Below, piece after piece: positions 1 through 11,800 of a stretch of DNA of 64,000 bases. Source of the stretch: Haliclona indistincta (taxonomy: Eukaryota > Porifera > Demospongiae > Haplosclerida > Chalinidae); the NCBI GenBank assembly GCA_964017065.1, contig OZ024784.1:19126874-19190873 (forward strand). The letters run 5' to 3'. The first letter of the stretch is position 1, and every line of letters starts with the position of its first letter. Position numbers and translations under genes: made by a program. Under the pieces are notes generated by a model. The model searched no databases. It was not told the DNA's origin and was given only the letters and a program-made list of their open reading frames with translations.

Positions 1-845
1 AGTATAGAGTCTAGTAGTGCTATACACAAGCTAATACTAACCAGTATAGAGTCTAGTAGTGCTATACACTAGCTAATACTAACCAGTATAGAGTCTAGTA
101 GTGCTATACACTAGCTAATACTAACCAGTATAGAGTCTAGTAGTGCTATACACTAGCTAATACTAACCAGTATAGAGTCTAGTAGTGCTAAACACTAGCT
201 AATACTAACCAGTATAGAGTCTAGTAGTGCTATACACTAGCTAATACTAACTAGTATAGAGTCTAGTAGTGCTATACACTAGCTAATACTAACCAGTATA
301 GAGTCTAGTAGTGCTATACACTAGCTAATACTAACCAGTATAGAGTCTAGTAGTGCTATACACTAGCTAATACTAACCAGTATAGAGTCTAGTAGTGCTA
401 TACACTAGCTAATACTAACCAGTATAGAGTCTAGTAGTGCTATACACTAGCTAATACTAACCAGTATAGAGTCTAGTAGTGCTATACACTAGCTAATACT
501 AACCAGTATAGAGTCTAGTAGTGCCTAACCAGTATAGAGTCTAGTAGTGCTATACACTAGCTAATACTAACCAGTATAGAGTCTAGTAGTGCTAAACACT
601 AGCTAATACTAACTAGTATAGAGTCTAGTAGTGCTATACACTAGCTAATACTAACCAGTATAGAGTCTAGTAGTGCTATACACTAGCTAATACTAACCAG
701 TATAGAGTCTAGTAGTGCTATACACTAGCTAATACTAACCAGTATAGAGTCTAGTAGTGCTATACACTAGCTAATACTAACCAGTATAGAGTCTAGTAGT
801 GTTATACACTAGCTAATACTAACCAGTATAGAGTCTAGCAGTGCC
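1..845. repeat. 42-bp minisatellite copying the exon 27 donor of PRKDC
   Basis: About twenty tandem 42-bp units, each beginning AGTATAGAGTCTAGTAGTGC, with few substitutions and one truncated unit near 525. On the minus strand every unit carries the last bases of PRKDC exon 27 followed by its GTTAGT splice donor, so the array is a tandem amplification of an exon-intron boundary. It fills the start of the following intron and runs off the left window edge. Confidence 0.95.
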
Positions 846-3800
846 ATAGTATCAGTACTCTCATATCGTGTGTTACCAGTGTACCAGTGAATCAACTGGA
901 AGGTGAGAGGATGAAACAACTGCTCCACCACCTATAGGAAGGAAGAGAAGGTGATGAAGGGGACGGAGGAGGTGAGATAGAGAGAAGAGGGATGAAAAGG
1001 TGATGGAGGGGACAGAGGTGAAAAAAGAGATGGTGCGGGAGGAAGAAAAGGGAACGGAGGAGGTGAGGGTGAGAAGGTGATGGAGGGAACGGAGGAGGTG
1101 AGACAGGGAGGAGATGGAGAGAGAGAGATCTAGAAGGTGGAGGCAAGGGAGGCAAGGAGGAGTGATGGAGAAAGGGTTTCCAAGACCTGGTCAGCATCAC
1201 AAGCAAGTTGTAACATAACCGGGCATAGCTTCCTAAACATGAGTGCCATAGGGCTCTGGAGAACAGAGGGAATAGAGTAGCAGCAGGAGGTGCATGATGT
1301 ACCTTCTGTGCCAGTGCAGGATGAGCTGTTTTACCAGTAATGAACAGTATTACAGCATGAAGGAACTCACATGCTGCTACCTACTCCACACACAGTGACA
1401 GTACCATTACATGTACTACAATACCTTGATCTGACGACTGCTTGATCCAGTAGCAAGCTCACATACAATCGGTAGAAAACAATCTGAAGGAACAGTCACA
1501 GCTATTGACTCCACCCACTCACCTAGCTGTAATGATATGCTATTGACTCTACCCACTCACCTAGCTGTAATGATGGTTTCATGTCAGGAAATGGTAGTTC
1601 AAACAATAGTTTATTATGACAGTCCCATACTACAGCAGCGTCACTAGTACTGCTAGTATTAGTAGCTTGAGCTAGATAGCCTCCAATACTTCCCAGTAGA
1701 TACACCATACGCTGACATACTCCTGTATTCTATAGACAGCAACAATACACTTATCATTGCCAATATAACCAACCTTGTTGGATTGATTGATACGTTTAAT
1801 AGCTATCTTCCTTCTTCCTTGCCGTCGAAAAGATGATGTTCCAAGCACCATAGTAGTAGATGGGTCACCTATAGTGTACACTGTGCTACTAATGTAGTAC
1901 CATAGTAGTAGATGGGTCACCTATAGTGTACACCATGCTACTAATGTAGTACCATAGTAGTAGATGGGTCACCTATAGTGTACACCATGCTACTAATGTA
2001 GTACCATAGTAGTAGATGGGTCACCTATAGTGTACACCGTGCTACTAATGTAGTACCATAGTTGGGTCACCTGTTGCTATGTTACTAACCAGTAGAGCTG
2101 TTGTGTAGGTAGTCACAGATTGCTGGCACTAGTAATGGTAGATAAGTAGAGAGGCGATGTATCGGCACTGATCTGAACCATGTCTCAAGTGCCTCTACCA
2201 CAGCTCGAGCTAGCGGTGTATAGCTGAGTCCCAATGTGAGTGATACCTGCGCGAGGGGCAGTTTGGAAAAGTCACTACTATGGTCTAGTATAGGCACTAT
2301 TGTAGTAACTAGTATCTACCTGTAGTATAGAGTGGCTAGTATCTACCTGTAGTATAGAGTGGCTAGTATCTACCTGTAGTATAGAGTGGCTAGTATCTAC
2401 CTGTAGTATAGAGTGGCTAGTATCTACCTGTAGTATAGAGTGGCTAGTATCTACCTGTAGTATAGAGTGGCTAGTATCTACCTGTAGTATAGAGTGGCTA
2501 GTATCTACCTGTAGTGTAGAGTGGCTAGTATCTACCTGTAGTATAGAGTGGCTAGTATCTACCTGTAGTGTAGAGTGGCTAGTATCTACCTGTAGTATAG
2601 AGTAGCTAGTATCTACCTATAGTATAGAGTGGCTAGTATCTACCTGTAGTATAGAGTGGCTAGTATCTACCTATAGTATAGAGTGGCTAGTATCTACCTG
2701 TAGTATAGAGTGGCTAGTATCTACCTGTAGTGTAGAGTGGCTAGTATCTACCTGTAGTATAGAGTAGCTAGTATCTACCTGTAGTATAGAGTGGCTAGTA
2801 TCTACCTGTAGTATAGAGTGGCTAGTATCTACCTGTAGTATAGAGTGGCTAGTATCTACCTGTAGTATAGAGTGGCTAGTATCTACCTGTAGTGTAGAGT
2901 GGCTAGTATCTACCTATAGTATAGAGTGGCTAGTATCTACCTGTAGTATAGAGTGGCTAGTATCTACCTGTAGTATAGAGTGGCTAGTATCTACCTATAG
3001 TATAGAGTGGCTAGTATCTACCTGTAGTGTAGAGTGGCTAGTATCTACCTGTAGTATAGAGTGGCTAGTATCTACCTGTAGTATAGAGTGGCTAGTATCT
3101 ACCTGTAGTATAGAGTGGCTAGTATCTACCTGTAGTATAGAGTGGCTAGTATCTACCTGTAGTATAGAGTGGCTAGTATCTACCTATAGTATAGAGTGGC
3201 TAGTATCTACCTGTAGTATAGAGTGGCTAGTATCTACCTGTAGTGTAGAGTGGCTAGTATCTACCTGTAGTATAGAGTAGCTAGTATCTACCTGTAGTAT
3301 AGAGTGGCTAGTATCTACCTGTAGTATAGAGTGGCTAGTATCTACCTGTAGTGTAGAGTGGCTAGTATCTACCTGTAGTATAGAGTAGCTAGTATCTACC
3401 TATAGTATAGAGTGGCTAGTATCTACCTGTAGTGCTGGCACTAGAGTGGCTAGTTCACACTCCACTATCTGTGATGGTAGTGCCAGTAGTGCCTGTAGAC
3501 ATGAGTACTGCAGCTCTTCTCTGAATTGCTGCATACGTACAGCCACCTAATAACAGTAACCATGGTAACAACAGCTCACACTCAAACACACACCCACCTC
3601 TCTAATGAATGATTGGAAAGTAACAAATGCTTGTTGTTTATCATCTGTAGTGTCGTCGTCCTATACATGTGTGATGCTGACACATACAACAAATCATTGA
3701 TCATACCTTAAAGTAGTCACATTTACTACATATCTTGAAGCTGGCTCCCAATAACTTGTAAAACCCACTAACAATAGGATATTTGGTTGCCATAGTAACA

Positions 3801-6800
3801 ACCCATTGTCCGAATCGTAACACCCAGTCTCGGAACATGTCTGGCGGTGTCTCTGCTAACAGCTTACGACTCAAATCAACTATATTAATAAACACTTGAA
3901 AATCCTTAGGAACGGCAGGCTGCTGAGGAGCGGATGATTCCTGCTGTTATTGTTAATGATTAGAACATAATAAGCACAAGATCACTGACATATTGATTGG
4001 TATCAGTGCTTGATTGATTGGTATCACCATCAGTGCCAATAGATTCCCTATTCAAGTTTAATTTAGAGATAAGCTCCATTACACTCTCAATGAAAGTGTT
4101 GAACACTTGTTCCTTGATGTGCTGGTGCTTATAACGATCCTGTAACGCAAGGTATACAGCTAGCACAGTAGGTATACAGCTAGCACAGTAGGTATACAGC
4201 TAGCACAGTAGGTATTCAGCTAGCACAGTAGGTATTCAGCTAGCACAGTAGGTATACAGCTAGCACAGTAGGTATTCAGCTAGCACAGTAGGTATACAGC
4301 TAGCACAGTAGGTATACAGCTAGCACAGTAGGTATTCAGCTAGCACAGTAAGTATTCAGCTAGCACAGTAGGTATACAGCTAGCACAGTAGGTATTCAGC
4401 TAGCACAGTAGGTATACAGCTAGCACAGTAAGTATACAGCTAGCACAGTAGGTATTCAGCTAGCACAGTAGGTATTCAGCTAGCACAGTAGGCATACAGC
4501 TAGCACAGTAGGCATACAGCTAGCACAGTAGGCATACAGCTAGCACAGTAGGCATACAGCTAGCACAGTAGGCATACAGCTAGCACAGTAGGTATTCAGC
4601 TAGCACAGTAGGTATACAGCTAGCCTCGTACCCAGGCGCTAGAAGGGGTGGAGCGAAGGCAGAAAGAAGCGCCTGGTATACACTGCATACGCATGCGCGA
4701 CTAGCGGTGGAATTCCACCGCCGCCGGTTATCATTGTACACGTTTGTAGTATGTGATGAATATTCATCAGTTTCTTAGCAGTTCGTGAAGCTCTCCTGTT
4801 TGCAATCTACTGTCATGACTGCATTCTAGCGTGTTTTTCTTGAAGCTCTAGCACAAGAGCAGAAGTACAATTTAACAACTGGGTGCTCCTGGTAGCGGAA
4901 ACGAGCGACATCGATTGACAAGAGCGGTATGAAGTGACGCGATTAAGCCTACTATTGCGTATGCACGCTCACCACGAAGTTATTTGTCGAATCCAGAGCT
5001 AGAGCTGACGATCGAGTTGCTACTTAGTCAGTTGTTCATCAGCTTAATAACGGAGGCGTGGTCTGAATAACCGCTACCACGTTTTCATGACATAATCGGA
5101 ATATTTTACAGTAAAATAAACGGATATTTAGCGCATGCGTGTGCAGTAGATACCAGGCGCTTATTTCTTCTCCTCACTAGCGCCTGGGTACGAGGCTAGT
5201 ATACAGCTAGCACAGTAGGTATACAGCTAGCACAGTATGTATACAGCTAGCACAGTAGGTATACAGCTAGCACAGTAGGTATTCAGCTAGCACAGTAGGT
5301 ATACAGCTAGCACAGTAGGTATTCAGCTAGCACAGTATGTTACAGCTAGCACAGTAGGTATTCAGCTAGCAAAGTAGGCATACAGCTAGCACAGTATGTA
5401 TACAGCTAGCACAGTAGGTATACAGCTAGCACAGTAGGTATTCAGCTCGCTCGCTCAGTCACTCAACTCACCTTTCCTTTGGATGGGTCCATTAGCTTGA
5501 TCCAGAGATCAATATAACTAGCATAAGATGGTCCTCCAGTACTGGTATCCATAGATACTACTGTACTGCTATCGTCAACCTAATACACATCATGTTACTA
5601 TAATAATGATGATAGTGACTCACTGATTCAATGACGACAGGATGAGAACAGGTCAGTATTATACCATGATACACTGTTATAGGAGATAATGATAGACACA
5701 CACACATATAGATGGTACCTGTGAAGTTAAGGAATGATTGCAGTACACTTTTATTAAGAGATGATAATAGGTGTAGCAAGGATTGAGATGTTATATCACT
5801 GTTGCTTGATGTCATGTGAGGATAACACTCAAACAGCAATAATACAAGTCGCTTGATCAATGAGCAATCAATAGCCTGAGGCAGTACATGATACAGTAAT
5901 GCACAAGTGTTACCGCACACACCTGCTCTAACTGAGAAATAATGTTGGCTAAAGCTCTGATGAATGTAGTGAGATGGAGCATCTTATCATCTGGTGAGTA
6001 GAGGTCACTAGCTGATAGGAACATGTGTTCACTGCGTTGCTGTAACTCATTGTACATGAAGAACACATCTCCGCCATACACCTTGCATGGCTAGAGAACA
6101 ATGGAACACATGCCTATTAATACTAGCTTACTGCAGCAAAGTAACTATATCCTCTAACAGCTACTGAAAGCTGTCTATAGCCACTATCAGGATTGTCCAA
6201 TAATGAACGAAACTGTTTAATAAGATCCCAGAACACTTGTTTATGATTAGTGTCTTCAGTAAGATGTATAGATACCTACCAGGAGGAGAAGGAGGAGTCA
6301 TACACATGTACTGTACAGCTAACCTGCTCAAAGAATGATTCAAGTGAAAAGAAGCCTTGGCGACTACACTCCCTGTTGTTATGGTGACACCATGACAACA
6401 AACATTTGTAGACTCGCTATATGATTACTATCTAGTACAAACGATCATATTGTAAGCCAGTACCTCATAATTATTGACTAGATATTCTCTGAACTGAGCA
6501 GCATGTTTTTCCAGTAGTATCAATCCAGCTGTACATGGCAGAACATGACAGCTGGTATGGATTGATGAGTGTTACCTCTAGGCACTTCATATCGTGTCAT
6601 ATGTGGAGCTGGTTCAATAGCCATGCATGTGTATCTGTATATATCAGGAGCAAACTCACTCCCTGATCAGGAAGCACATGGTATATTATAGCAGCAGTAC
6701 TAGTCAGTAATACCTTCCATTACTGATTGAGTAAAGTTAGTTAGATAAGATGCTAGCCCACGTAGACATCCACTGACAATTGCCATCTCTGGTTTCTTCT

Positions 6801-7857
6801 TCTTTGTCATCATCTACATCACATCATATCATTACTCATGAGTGAGTAGTATGGTACCTCTGCTTTTAGTGTTTTAGTGTAAATATCCACTAGTCTCTTA
6901 GCATATTGATTCATGTGTGCTGGATACAGCTCACATAATGTACCCAACAACTGAAATACACTGCTTCGTACTACAGCAACACAACATGCCAAGTGAGTGT
7001 GAATGTGTGGTTACCAGTGGCTGGATGCTTAGTTGGTTGTAGACACACTTGAAAGAACCTGTCAGTGAGAGATGAACAGTGAAGCATCTTCATAATAATT
7101 ATTATTGGCTCTCAACTTGTCGGCTAGTTTGGGAATATCATACCGACTGGCCAATGTAACATCATGTCTAGAAGCATACAGTACCTATAGCAACAATGTA
7201 TAATAACCAAATAATTATTGTAGTGTTCTTAGCTTACTGTGGTCAAGAGTTGTAGAGCGGCACTTCGTACTTTACTAGCACGATCACGTGAAAATATTGA
7301 TACACAAACATTCTAGCATTAAAGTGTAATAGTCAACACCACCACACAACAACATAGCTGCTCACTTTAATATCAAGACAATATGGTGGCACTGCCCTCG
7401 AGCTATTTTCAAGAGGTCTGATATAATCTGAGAGTAGTTTCAGCAACTCTTCCTTGCAACTGGACAGCTGAGCAATGAGTGATCTAGTAGCTACTGTGCC
7501 ACGTGCAACTCACTTCATCAACTGATATTGCTTGCTGTAAGAAAGCGAGTACTCCGTCATCTTTGGCAAATAGAACTGACGAGCAATAGGCAGCTGTGGA
7601 ATTAAAAGAGCGAGACAGCTGTGACCACGCTCGACCACGTGCCCGTCGAGGCACGACCGGCAGTACGTACCAGTATCCACAGCGATACGATCGATACAGA
7701 GAGTGTAGAGGTTGGAAGCACAATGAGCAGCTATCTCTCCTCTATGCAACGAAGAAGAACGCAACGACTCGAACAACCTATGCAGCTCGGCACACAACTC
7801 GCTCCTCACCGCCATGTTGTTGTTAGTCAACCACGCCTTGTTTATGGGGCAGCGCAT
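824..7857 (-). CDS. PRKDC: DNA-dependent protein kinase catalytic subunit, N-terminal part (27 exons, continues past left edge)
   Basis: DNA-PKcs is the PI3K-like kinase that joins Ku on DNA ends in non-homologous end joining in the nucleus. Splicing 27 minus-strand exons gives a continuous frame of 982 codons from ATG 7857, or 968 from ATG 7815 (MAVRSEL). Every junction is GT-AG and phase-consistent. Collinear blocks resemble the vertebrate protein as I remember it: SGFYKLLGASF (exon 18), VPALQ plus LGLSYTPLA (exons 20/21), LLGSIGG and PFPDMKPS (exon 23), QLACDADQ (exon 26) and QLIHWYTGN (exon 27). This is the N-terminal HEAT-repeat solenoid, about a quarter of the ~4,100-residue family length. 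The FAT, kinase and FATC regions must lie left of the window. Most introns are 44-200 bp; the exceptions hold minisatellites. No internal stop or frameshift was found, so the gene looks functional. Identification is confident; individual borders are hand-read. Confidence 0.92.
932..1186. repeat. Degenerate purine-rich repeat in PRKDC intron 26
   Basis: GGAGGTGAGA / GATGGAGGGG-type motifs recur imperfectly through the intron, giving a strong polypyrimidine bias on the transcribed strand. Long open frames here translate to low-complexity Pro/Ser/Leu and are not genes. Confidence 0.7.
1501..1577. repeat. 38-bp duplication of the exon 23 splice donor
   Basis: The segment CTATTGACTCCACCCACTCA followed by CCTAGCTGTAATGAT occurs at 1502 and again at 1540 (period 38 bp). 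On the minus strand both copies contain the exon 23 end and its GTGAGTGGGT donor, so two equivalent 5' splice sites sit 38 bp apart. Confidence 0.85.
1848..2065. repeat. 52-bp tandem repeat copying the exon 22 acceptor
   Basis: About four 52-bp units start at 1848, 1900, 1952 and 2004, with a decayed one near 2056. Each includes CACTATAG|GTGACCC on the minus strand, that is the 3' splice site plus the first ~20 exonic bases of PRKDC exon 22. The array fills most of the 221-bp intron 21. Confidence 0.88.
2300..3435. repeat. 27-bp minisatellite copying the exon 20 donor
   Basis: Roughly 42 tandem copies of a 27-bp unit (core GTAGTATAGAGTGGCTAGTA) fill intron 20. On the minus strand each copy reproduces CTACAG|GTAGATACTAG, the exon 20 donor junction at 3427. 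Units differ by a few transitions only. Confidence 0.95.
4141..4623. repeat. 20-bp minisatellite in PRKDC intron 16, part 1
   Basis: About 23 copies of a 20-bp unit (GGTATACAGCTAGCACAGTA, with T/A and C/T variants) lie just upstream of the exon 17 acceptor. The array is interrupted by the MITE at 4624-5195 and resumes after it. The splice AG itself is not inside the unit. Confidence 0.93.
4624..5195. mobile_element. 572-bp MITE in PRKDC intron 16
   Basis: Perfect terminal inverted repeats CCTCGTACCCAGGCGCTAG, with imperfect extension to about 75 bp on both sides (GCGCCTGGTAT and ACGCATGCGC recur). It is flanked by CTAG at 4620-4623 and 5196-5199, a candidate 4-bp target duplication. No coding potential. 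Its position inside a minisatellite shows that it inserted after the array formed. Superfamily unassigned. Confidence 0.85.
5196..5450. repeat. 20-bp minisatellite in PRKDC intron 16, part 2
   Basis: About a dozen further copies of the 20-bp unit, the other half of the array split by the MITE. Several copies carry small deletions. It ends just before the exon 16 donor. Confidence 0.9.
5472..7857 (-). other. PRKDC: PRKDC exon map, exons 1-16
   Basis: Minus-strand exons, high to low coordinate: 1 7857-7671; 2 7593-7514; 3 7467-7366; 4 7312-7238; 5 7184-7117; 6 7058-7015; 7 6970-6858; 8 6813-6714; 9 6662-6576; 10 6528-6464; 11 6416-6324; 12 6275-6132; 13 6090-5923; 14 5875-5719; 15 5673-5624; 16 5579-5472. 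All introns are GT...AG and phases add up exactly. The exon 5 donor (AA|GTTGAG) is the weakest; it was chosen because it alone keeps the frame and the family-like sequence LADKFFQVC. Confidence 0.85.
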
Positions 7858-7876
7858 CGATCAGCGCGCCTTGAAC

Positions 7877-8265
7877 TTAGAACCACTGTTGCTTTCCATG
7901 TAGAACCGTGGGCCGCTCAACATCTTAGCAAAGTAGTTTAGACAATAGATTATGCATAGTAGAGTGGAACAAATCTGCTTTTGGAAGTGTTGAGTCACTC
8001 AACAAAATTCTACGCCAGTGTGAATACTGAATATCAATTAGAAGCACTGTTGCTTTCGATGTAGAACCGTGGGCCGCTCAACATCTTAGCAAAGTAGTTT
8101 AGACAACAGATTATGCATAGTAGAGTGGAACAAATCTGCTTTTGGAAGTGTTGAGTCACTCAACAAAATTCTACACCAGTGTGAATGCTGCATTGCCAAT
8201 TGCATTGGAATGAATATCAATTAGATCTAATATCAATTACAAGCACTGTTCCTTTCCATGTAGAA
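7877..8265. repeat. 182-bp satellite, left block
   Basis: Two to three partial units (motifs TTAGAAGCACTG, CATGTAGAACCGTGGGCCGC, TTGGAAGTGTTGAGTCACTC) of the same satellite found at 10,869-11,800. The block starts about 20 bp from the first candidate PRKDC start codon, so the gene's promoter must lie in or beside satellite DNA. Confidence 0.88.
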
Positions 8266-9661
8266 CGGTCTGTGTACTGTTAGTCCACTCAATGTTTGCT
8301 TCAAAACTGGCAGTTCAAAACTTAAATTTTAGCCTTTTTTATTTTAACACTTGGTTTGAAAAATAGAAATTGCAGCCAATTTTCTAAATTTTGTGCTGTT
8401 CTAAACAGAATAAACAATCATACTATGACCAGCTAAAGTCCCTGTGTATGGTACTGTTTGTCCACCAATATTTCATGTTTGAGTCGAGTCTCAGAATATA
8501 AAATATTGTAATGCTTTCTTTGGTTTATCTTATTCCTGGTACTCGATTTTTAACTCAAATTTGGAGAAATACCAAGTGTATGGGTGTGGCCAGCACAACA
8601 CTTTACAGAAAGTAAATCAAGTAACGTGTTCACTTGTGTGTGTGTGTTTGTGTGTGTGTAGGAGGGTTAGTGTGTATCCTATAAGCATGTTATTGCTAAT
8701 ACTTATCATAATTATGTGCACACACTCCCATGACTTTAAAACTTAATTGCACGCATGCACACATACATGTATACAGTGCACAACACATACATGCAGCAAA
8801 GCAATGTGAGGTGGAAGCGCACATAGTAATAGGAGGAGTGTGAGTATGTAGGAAGGAAGAGGAGGAGTGCATGCACATAATGTATGACGCAGGTAATACT
8901 TACATATAACCAAAGATTTTAACAGAGTTGTTGTTTGCTTGAATTCAGAGTTACTCATGTGGCTACTTCTGATGGCTATTCTGGTAAAATATTAGGTATT
9001 ATTACAATGCCGGTCAAAAATAATATTCTAATCTATGAGAATTTATTCAGGTTAGTTCTTTTAGTCTGCACGTGTGAATGTCAAATGACTATGTAGCACA
9101 AAATGACTATGTAGCATAATTATTTTTAATAGACCTACAGTTGTTCAATATGGAATGTGGGACTAAATCTGAGTTGACGGAGGGTGTGAATTCTATTTAA
9201 TGTTACATGTTCAAGAGATGCTCTCATCTCATCGTACCAATACTGACCGTCCACCATTTATGCAGACGCCATCTACTGAGGTGTAGAATGCTTAATAGTA
9301 TACATAACATCCACATGTTGTAATAATTATATAGAATCATCTTGCTGAGAGACACTGGGTAGAGGTCAATTCAAGAGCCAACTATCCAATCAAAAGATCA
9401 CTTATTCAAATGCAACAGGCTGATCTGATCAACATGGATGGATGGATTGATTGGATTGCCAGTTACTAAGTTTTGCGTCTCGTCAATTGCTATCATTCTG
9501 TGGCAAGTTGGCATCAAAAAACACATAGCTGCGGGGAATAATCACCGAATTCCAGGTTGGTGTAAGTAAAGTGTATACATTGAGTTTTTGATGTACAAAT
9601 AAACGTGTAACTAAAACTCTCTACTATGGAAATTATTACATCAAAGAGAAGTATTCATATT
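8266..9661. other. Non-coding interval, no gene recognised
   Basis: AT-rich sequence with a short GT-rich run at about 8637-8663 and a CA-rich segment near 8755-8790. Open frames are short and biased. Nothing resembling a protein, tRNA or rRNA was seen. Confidence 0.6.
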
Positions 9662-10868
9662 ATTAAAGAAAATTAAAAAGATTTCTATCGAAATCAAAAG
9701 GATGTAGGGTTGTGAAATCTACCATTGGTCCACAATGCAAACTAACAAGGAACAAGCATGGAATGGTAACACGATTGACTTGCTAACAGACCATAGATCC
9801 CTACATCAGTGGCTGCTGTGGTTGGTTATAGCTAGTTCAGCTAGTTGCTGTTGACTGAAACCTAACGTGCATTCAGCTTGTGACAAAATATTGATCTTAT
9901 GTACAGCCACTGATGTAGGGATCTATGGTCTGTTAGCAAGTCAGTCGTGTTACCATTCCATGCTAGTTCCTTGTTGGTTTACATTGTGGACCAGTAGCAG
10001 ATTTCATTCATCTCTACATCCTTTTGATTTCGTAGAAATCTTTTTATTTTCTTGTTTGTGTCCTTTCTTGAGTTTCAAATTTTTGGTGCAGTTCGAATTC
10101 GGCAAGATCATGTATTTCTTTGTTTACACCATTAGTTTGGTTTGCTATTGTTGATAATTTCTTTGTGACCTTTTTATCTTGTAGCTCAAAATATTTATTT
10201 ATTATTTATACTGAAACTAGCTCATGCATTCTGCAAAGCATTCGAGCCCCGCCCACTGTAGTTTACAAATTCTGTAAGGCTGTGATACTATCTGGCGAGC
10301 AGCAGAACGGTGATACTACACGAGCTTACTCGGTGAGTTGTTCTTCGAAGACTCCAGACGCCAATGTGCGCTCTCCATACGACGATACTCTACTTTTAGA
10401 ATTCGTGTGGTTGGTCACGTGCGTATTGCGTAATCACAATAATGGCGTCTAACACTTAGCTGACAACTGTTCGTGATCGTGAACTCGACAAATGTATATC
10501 GACGTTTCGCTAAACACTAAGTTCAAAAGGCACCTGCCAGAAGAAATTAAGGACTGTTCGTGGGTGTTTTGGTCTCGGCACTGCTCGCGTAAAGGCGCTA
10601 GGCGTGCTGAAGAAAGAAAGAAAGATGAAAACGAAGTGACGAAACACGATTTACACCGTTTCCAGGTTCGTCACTTTATTGACCATTTCGAGCAATCTCC
10701 TTGCTGCTGTAAGATGGGGCAACGCCAGAAAGCAGATGTAAGTGTCTTTGGACGAATAAAATTCATCACCAGGCGTAGTATCAGCGTTTGAACGCTAATA
10801 CATTGTATGCAGCCGCCATTTTATTTTCTTGGCCATCCCTACATAGGGAGGCACTACCGTGCCTCCCT
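9662..10868. mobile_element. 1.2-kb foldback element, copy 1
   Basis: Non-coding element whose left third is a long inverted repeat: about 150 bp at 9662-9815 returns as reverse complement at about 9905-10060 (GATCTATGGTCTGTTAGCAA on both arms). It ends in a perfect 10-bp-stem hairpin (AGGGAGGCAC-TACC-GTGCCTCCCT, 10845-10868). A second copy lies at 46,066-49,441 with the same order of parts. Right flank is 182-bp satellite. A terminal hairpin recalls Helitron 3' ends, but no CTRR-plus-T terminus could be shown; class unassigned. Confidence 0.75.
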
Positions 10869-11800
10869 AATTAGAAGCACTGTACTTTTCATGTAGAACG
10901 GTGGGCCGCTCAACATCTCAACAAAGTAGTCTAGACTATAGATTATGCATAGGAGAGTGGAACAAATCTGCTTTTGGAAGTGTTGAGTCACTAAACAAAA
11001 TTCTACGCCGGTGTGAATACTGCATTGCAAATTGCATTGGAATGAATATCACTGTACTTTCCATGTAGAACCGTGGGCCGCTCAACATCTCAACAAAGTA
11101 GTTTGGACTATAGATTATGCATAGTAGAGTGGAACAAATCTGCTTTTGGAAGGGTTGAGTCACTCAACAAAATTTTATGCCGGTGTGAATACTGCATTGC
11201 AAATTGCATTGGAATGAATATCAATTAGAAGCACTGTACTTTCCATGTAGAACTGTGGGCTGCTCAACAACTCAACAAAGTAGTTTGGACTATAGATTAT
11301 GCATAGTAGAGTGGAACAAATGTGCTTTTGGAAGTGTTGAGTCACTCAACAAATTCTATGCCAGTGTGAATACTGCATTGCAAATTGCATTGGAATGAAT
11401 ATCAATTACAAGCACTGTACTTTCCATGTAGAACCGTGGGGCGCTCAACATCTCTACAAAGTAGTTTAGACTATAGATTATGCATAGTAGAGTGGAATAA
11501 ATCTGCTTTTGGAAGTGTTGAGTCACTCAACAAAATTCTATGCCAGAGTGAATACTGCATTGCAAATTGCATTGGAATGAATACCAATTAGAAGCACTGT
11601 ACTTTCCATGTAGAACCGTGGGCCGCTCAACAGCTCTACAAAGTAGTTTAGACTATAGATCATGCATAGTAGAGTGGAATAAATTTGCTTTTGGAAGTGT
11701 TGAGTCACTCAACAAAATTCTACGCAAGTGTGAATACTGCATTGCAAATAGCATTGGAATGAATATCAATTAGAAGCACAGTACTTTCCATGTAGAACAT
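10869..11800. repeat. 182-bp satellite array, right block
   Basis: Five tandem units of about 181-182 bp (near-identical start motifs at about 10870, 11050, 11226, 11407 and 11588), ending in a partial unit. Each contains GATTATGCATAG and CAACAAAATTCTA. Short frames starting MHWNEYQ recur with the satellite period and are not genes. Confidence 0.93.

Larger units (their letters stand above)
824..4139 (-). other. PRKDC: PRKDC exon map, exons 17-27
   Basis: Exons: 17 4139-3990; 18 3943-3707; 19 3660-3598; 20 3546-3427; 21 2246-2090; 22 1868-1774; 23 1729-1561; 24 1483-1425; 25 1380-1303; 26 1255-1187; 27 931-824. The frame is open throughout. The exon 26 donor (CAG|GTCTTG) is non-ideal. Exon 22 has its acceptor copied several times upstream, so which copy is used cannot be settled by eye; 1868 is the one nearest the conserved body. 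Confidence 0.82.

Noticed and set aside
1..845. Regular repeats resembling a CRISPR array
   Set aside because: Units are contiguous tandem copies without unique spacers, and the context is an intron of a spliced eukaryotic gene.
892..1206. 104-codon minus-strand frame rich in Pro/Leu/Ser
   Set aside because: It is low-complexity translation of the intron 26 repeat and overlaps real exons in another frame.
9867..10791. Series of ~100-codon plus-strand frames in the foldback element
   Set aside because: Not preserved as continuous frames in the second copy at 48.5-49.4 kb and without recognisable domains.
11204..11773. Three similar 64-68-codon frames beginning MHWNEYQ
   Set aside because: They recur exactly with the 182-bp satellite period and have no coding-like constraint.
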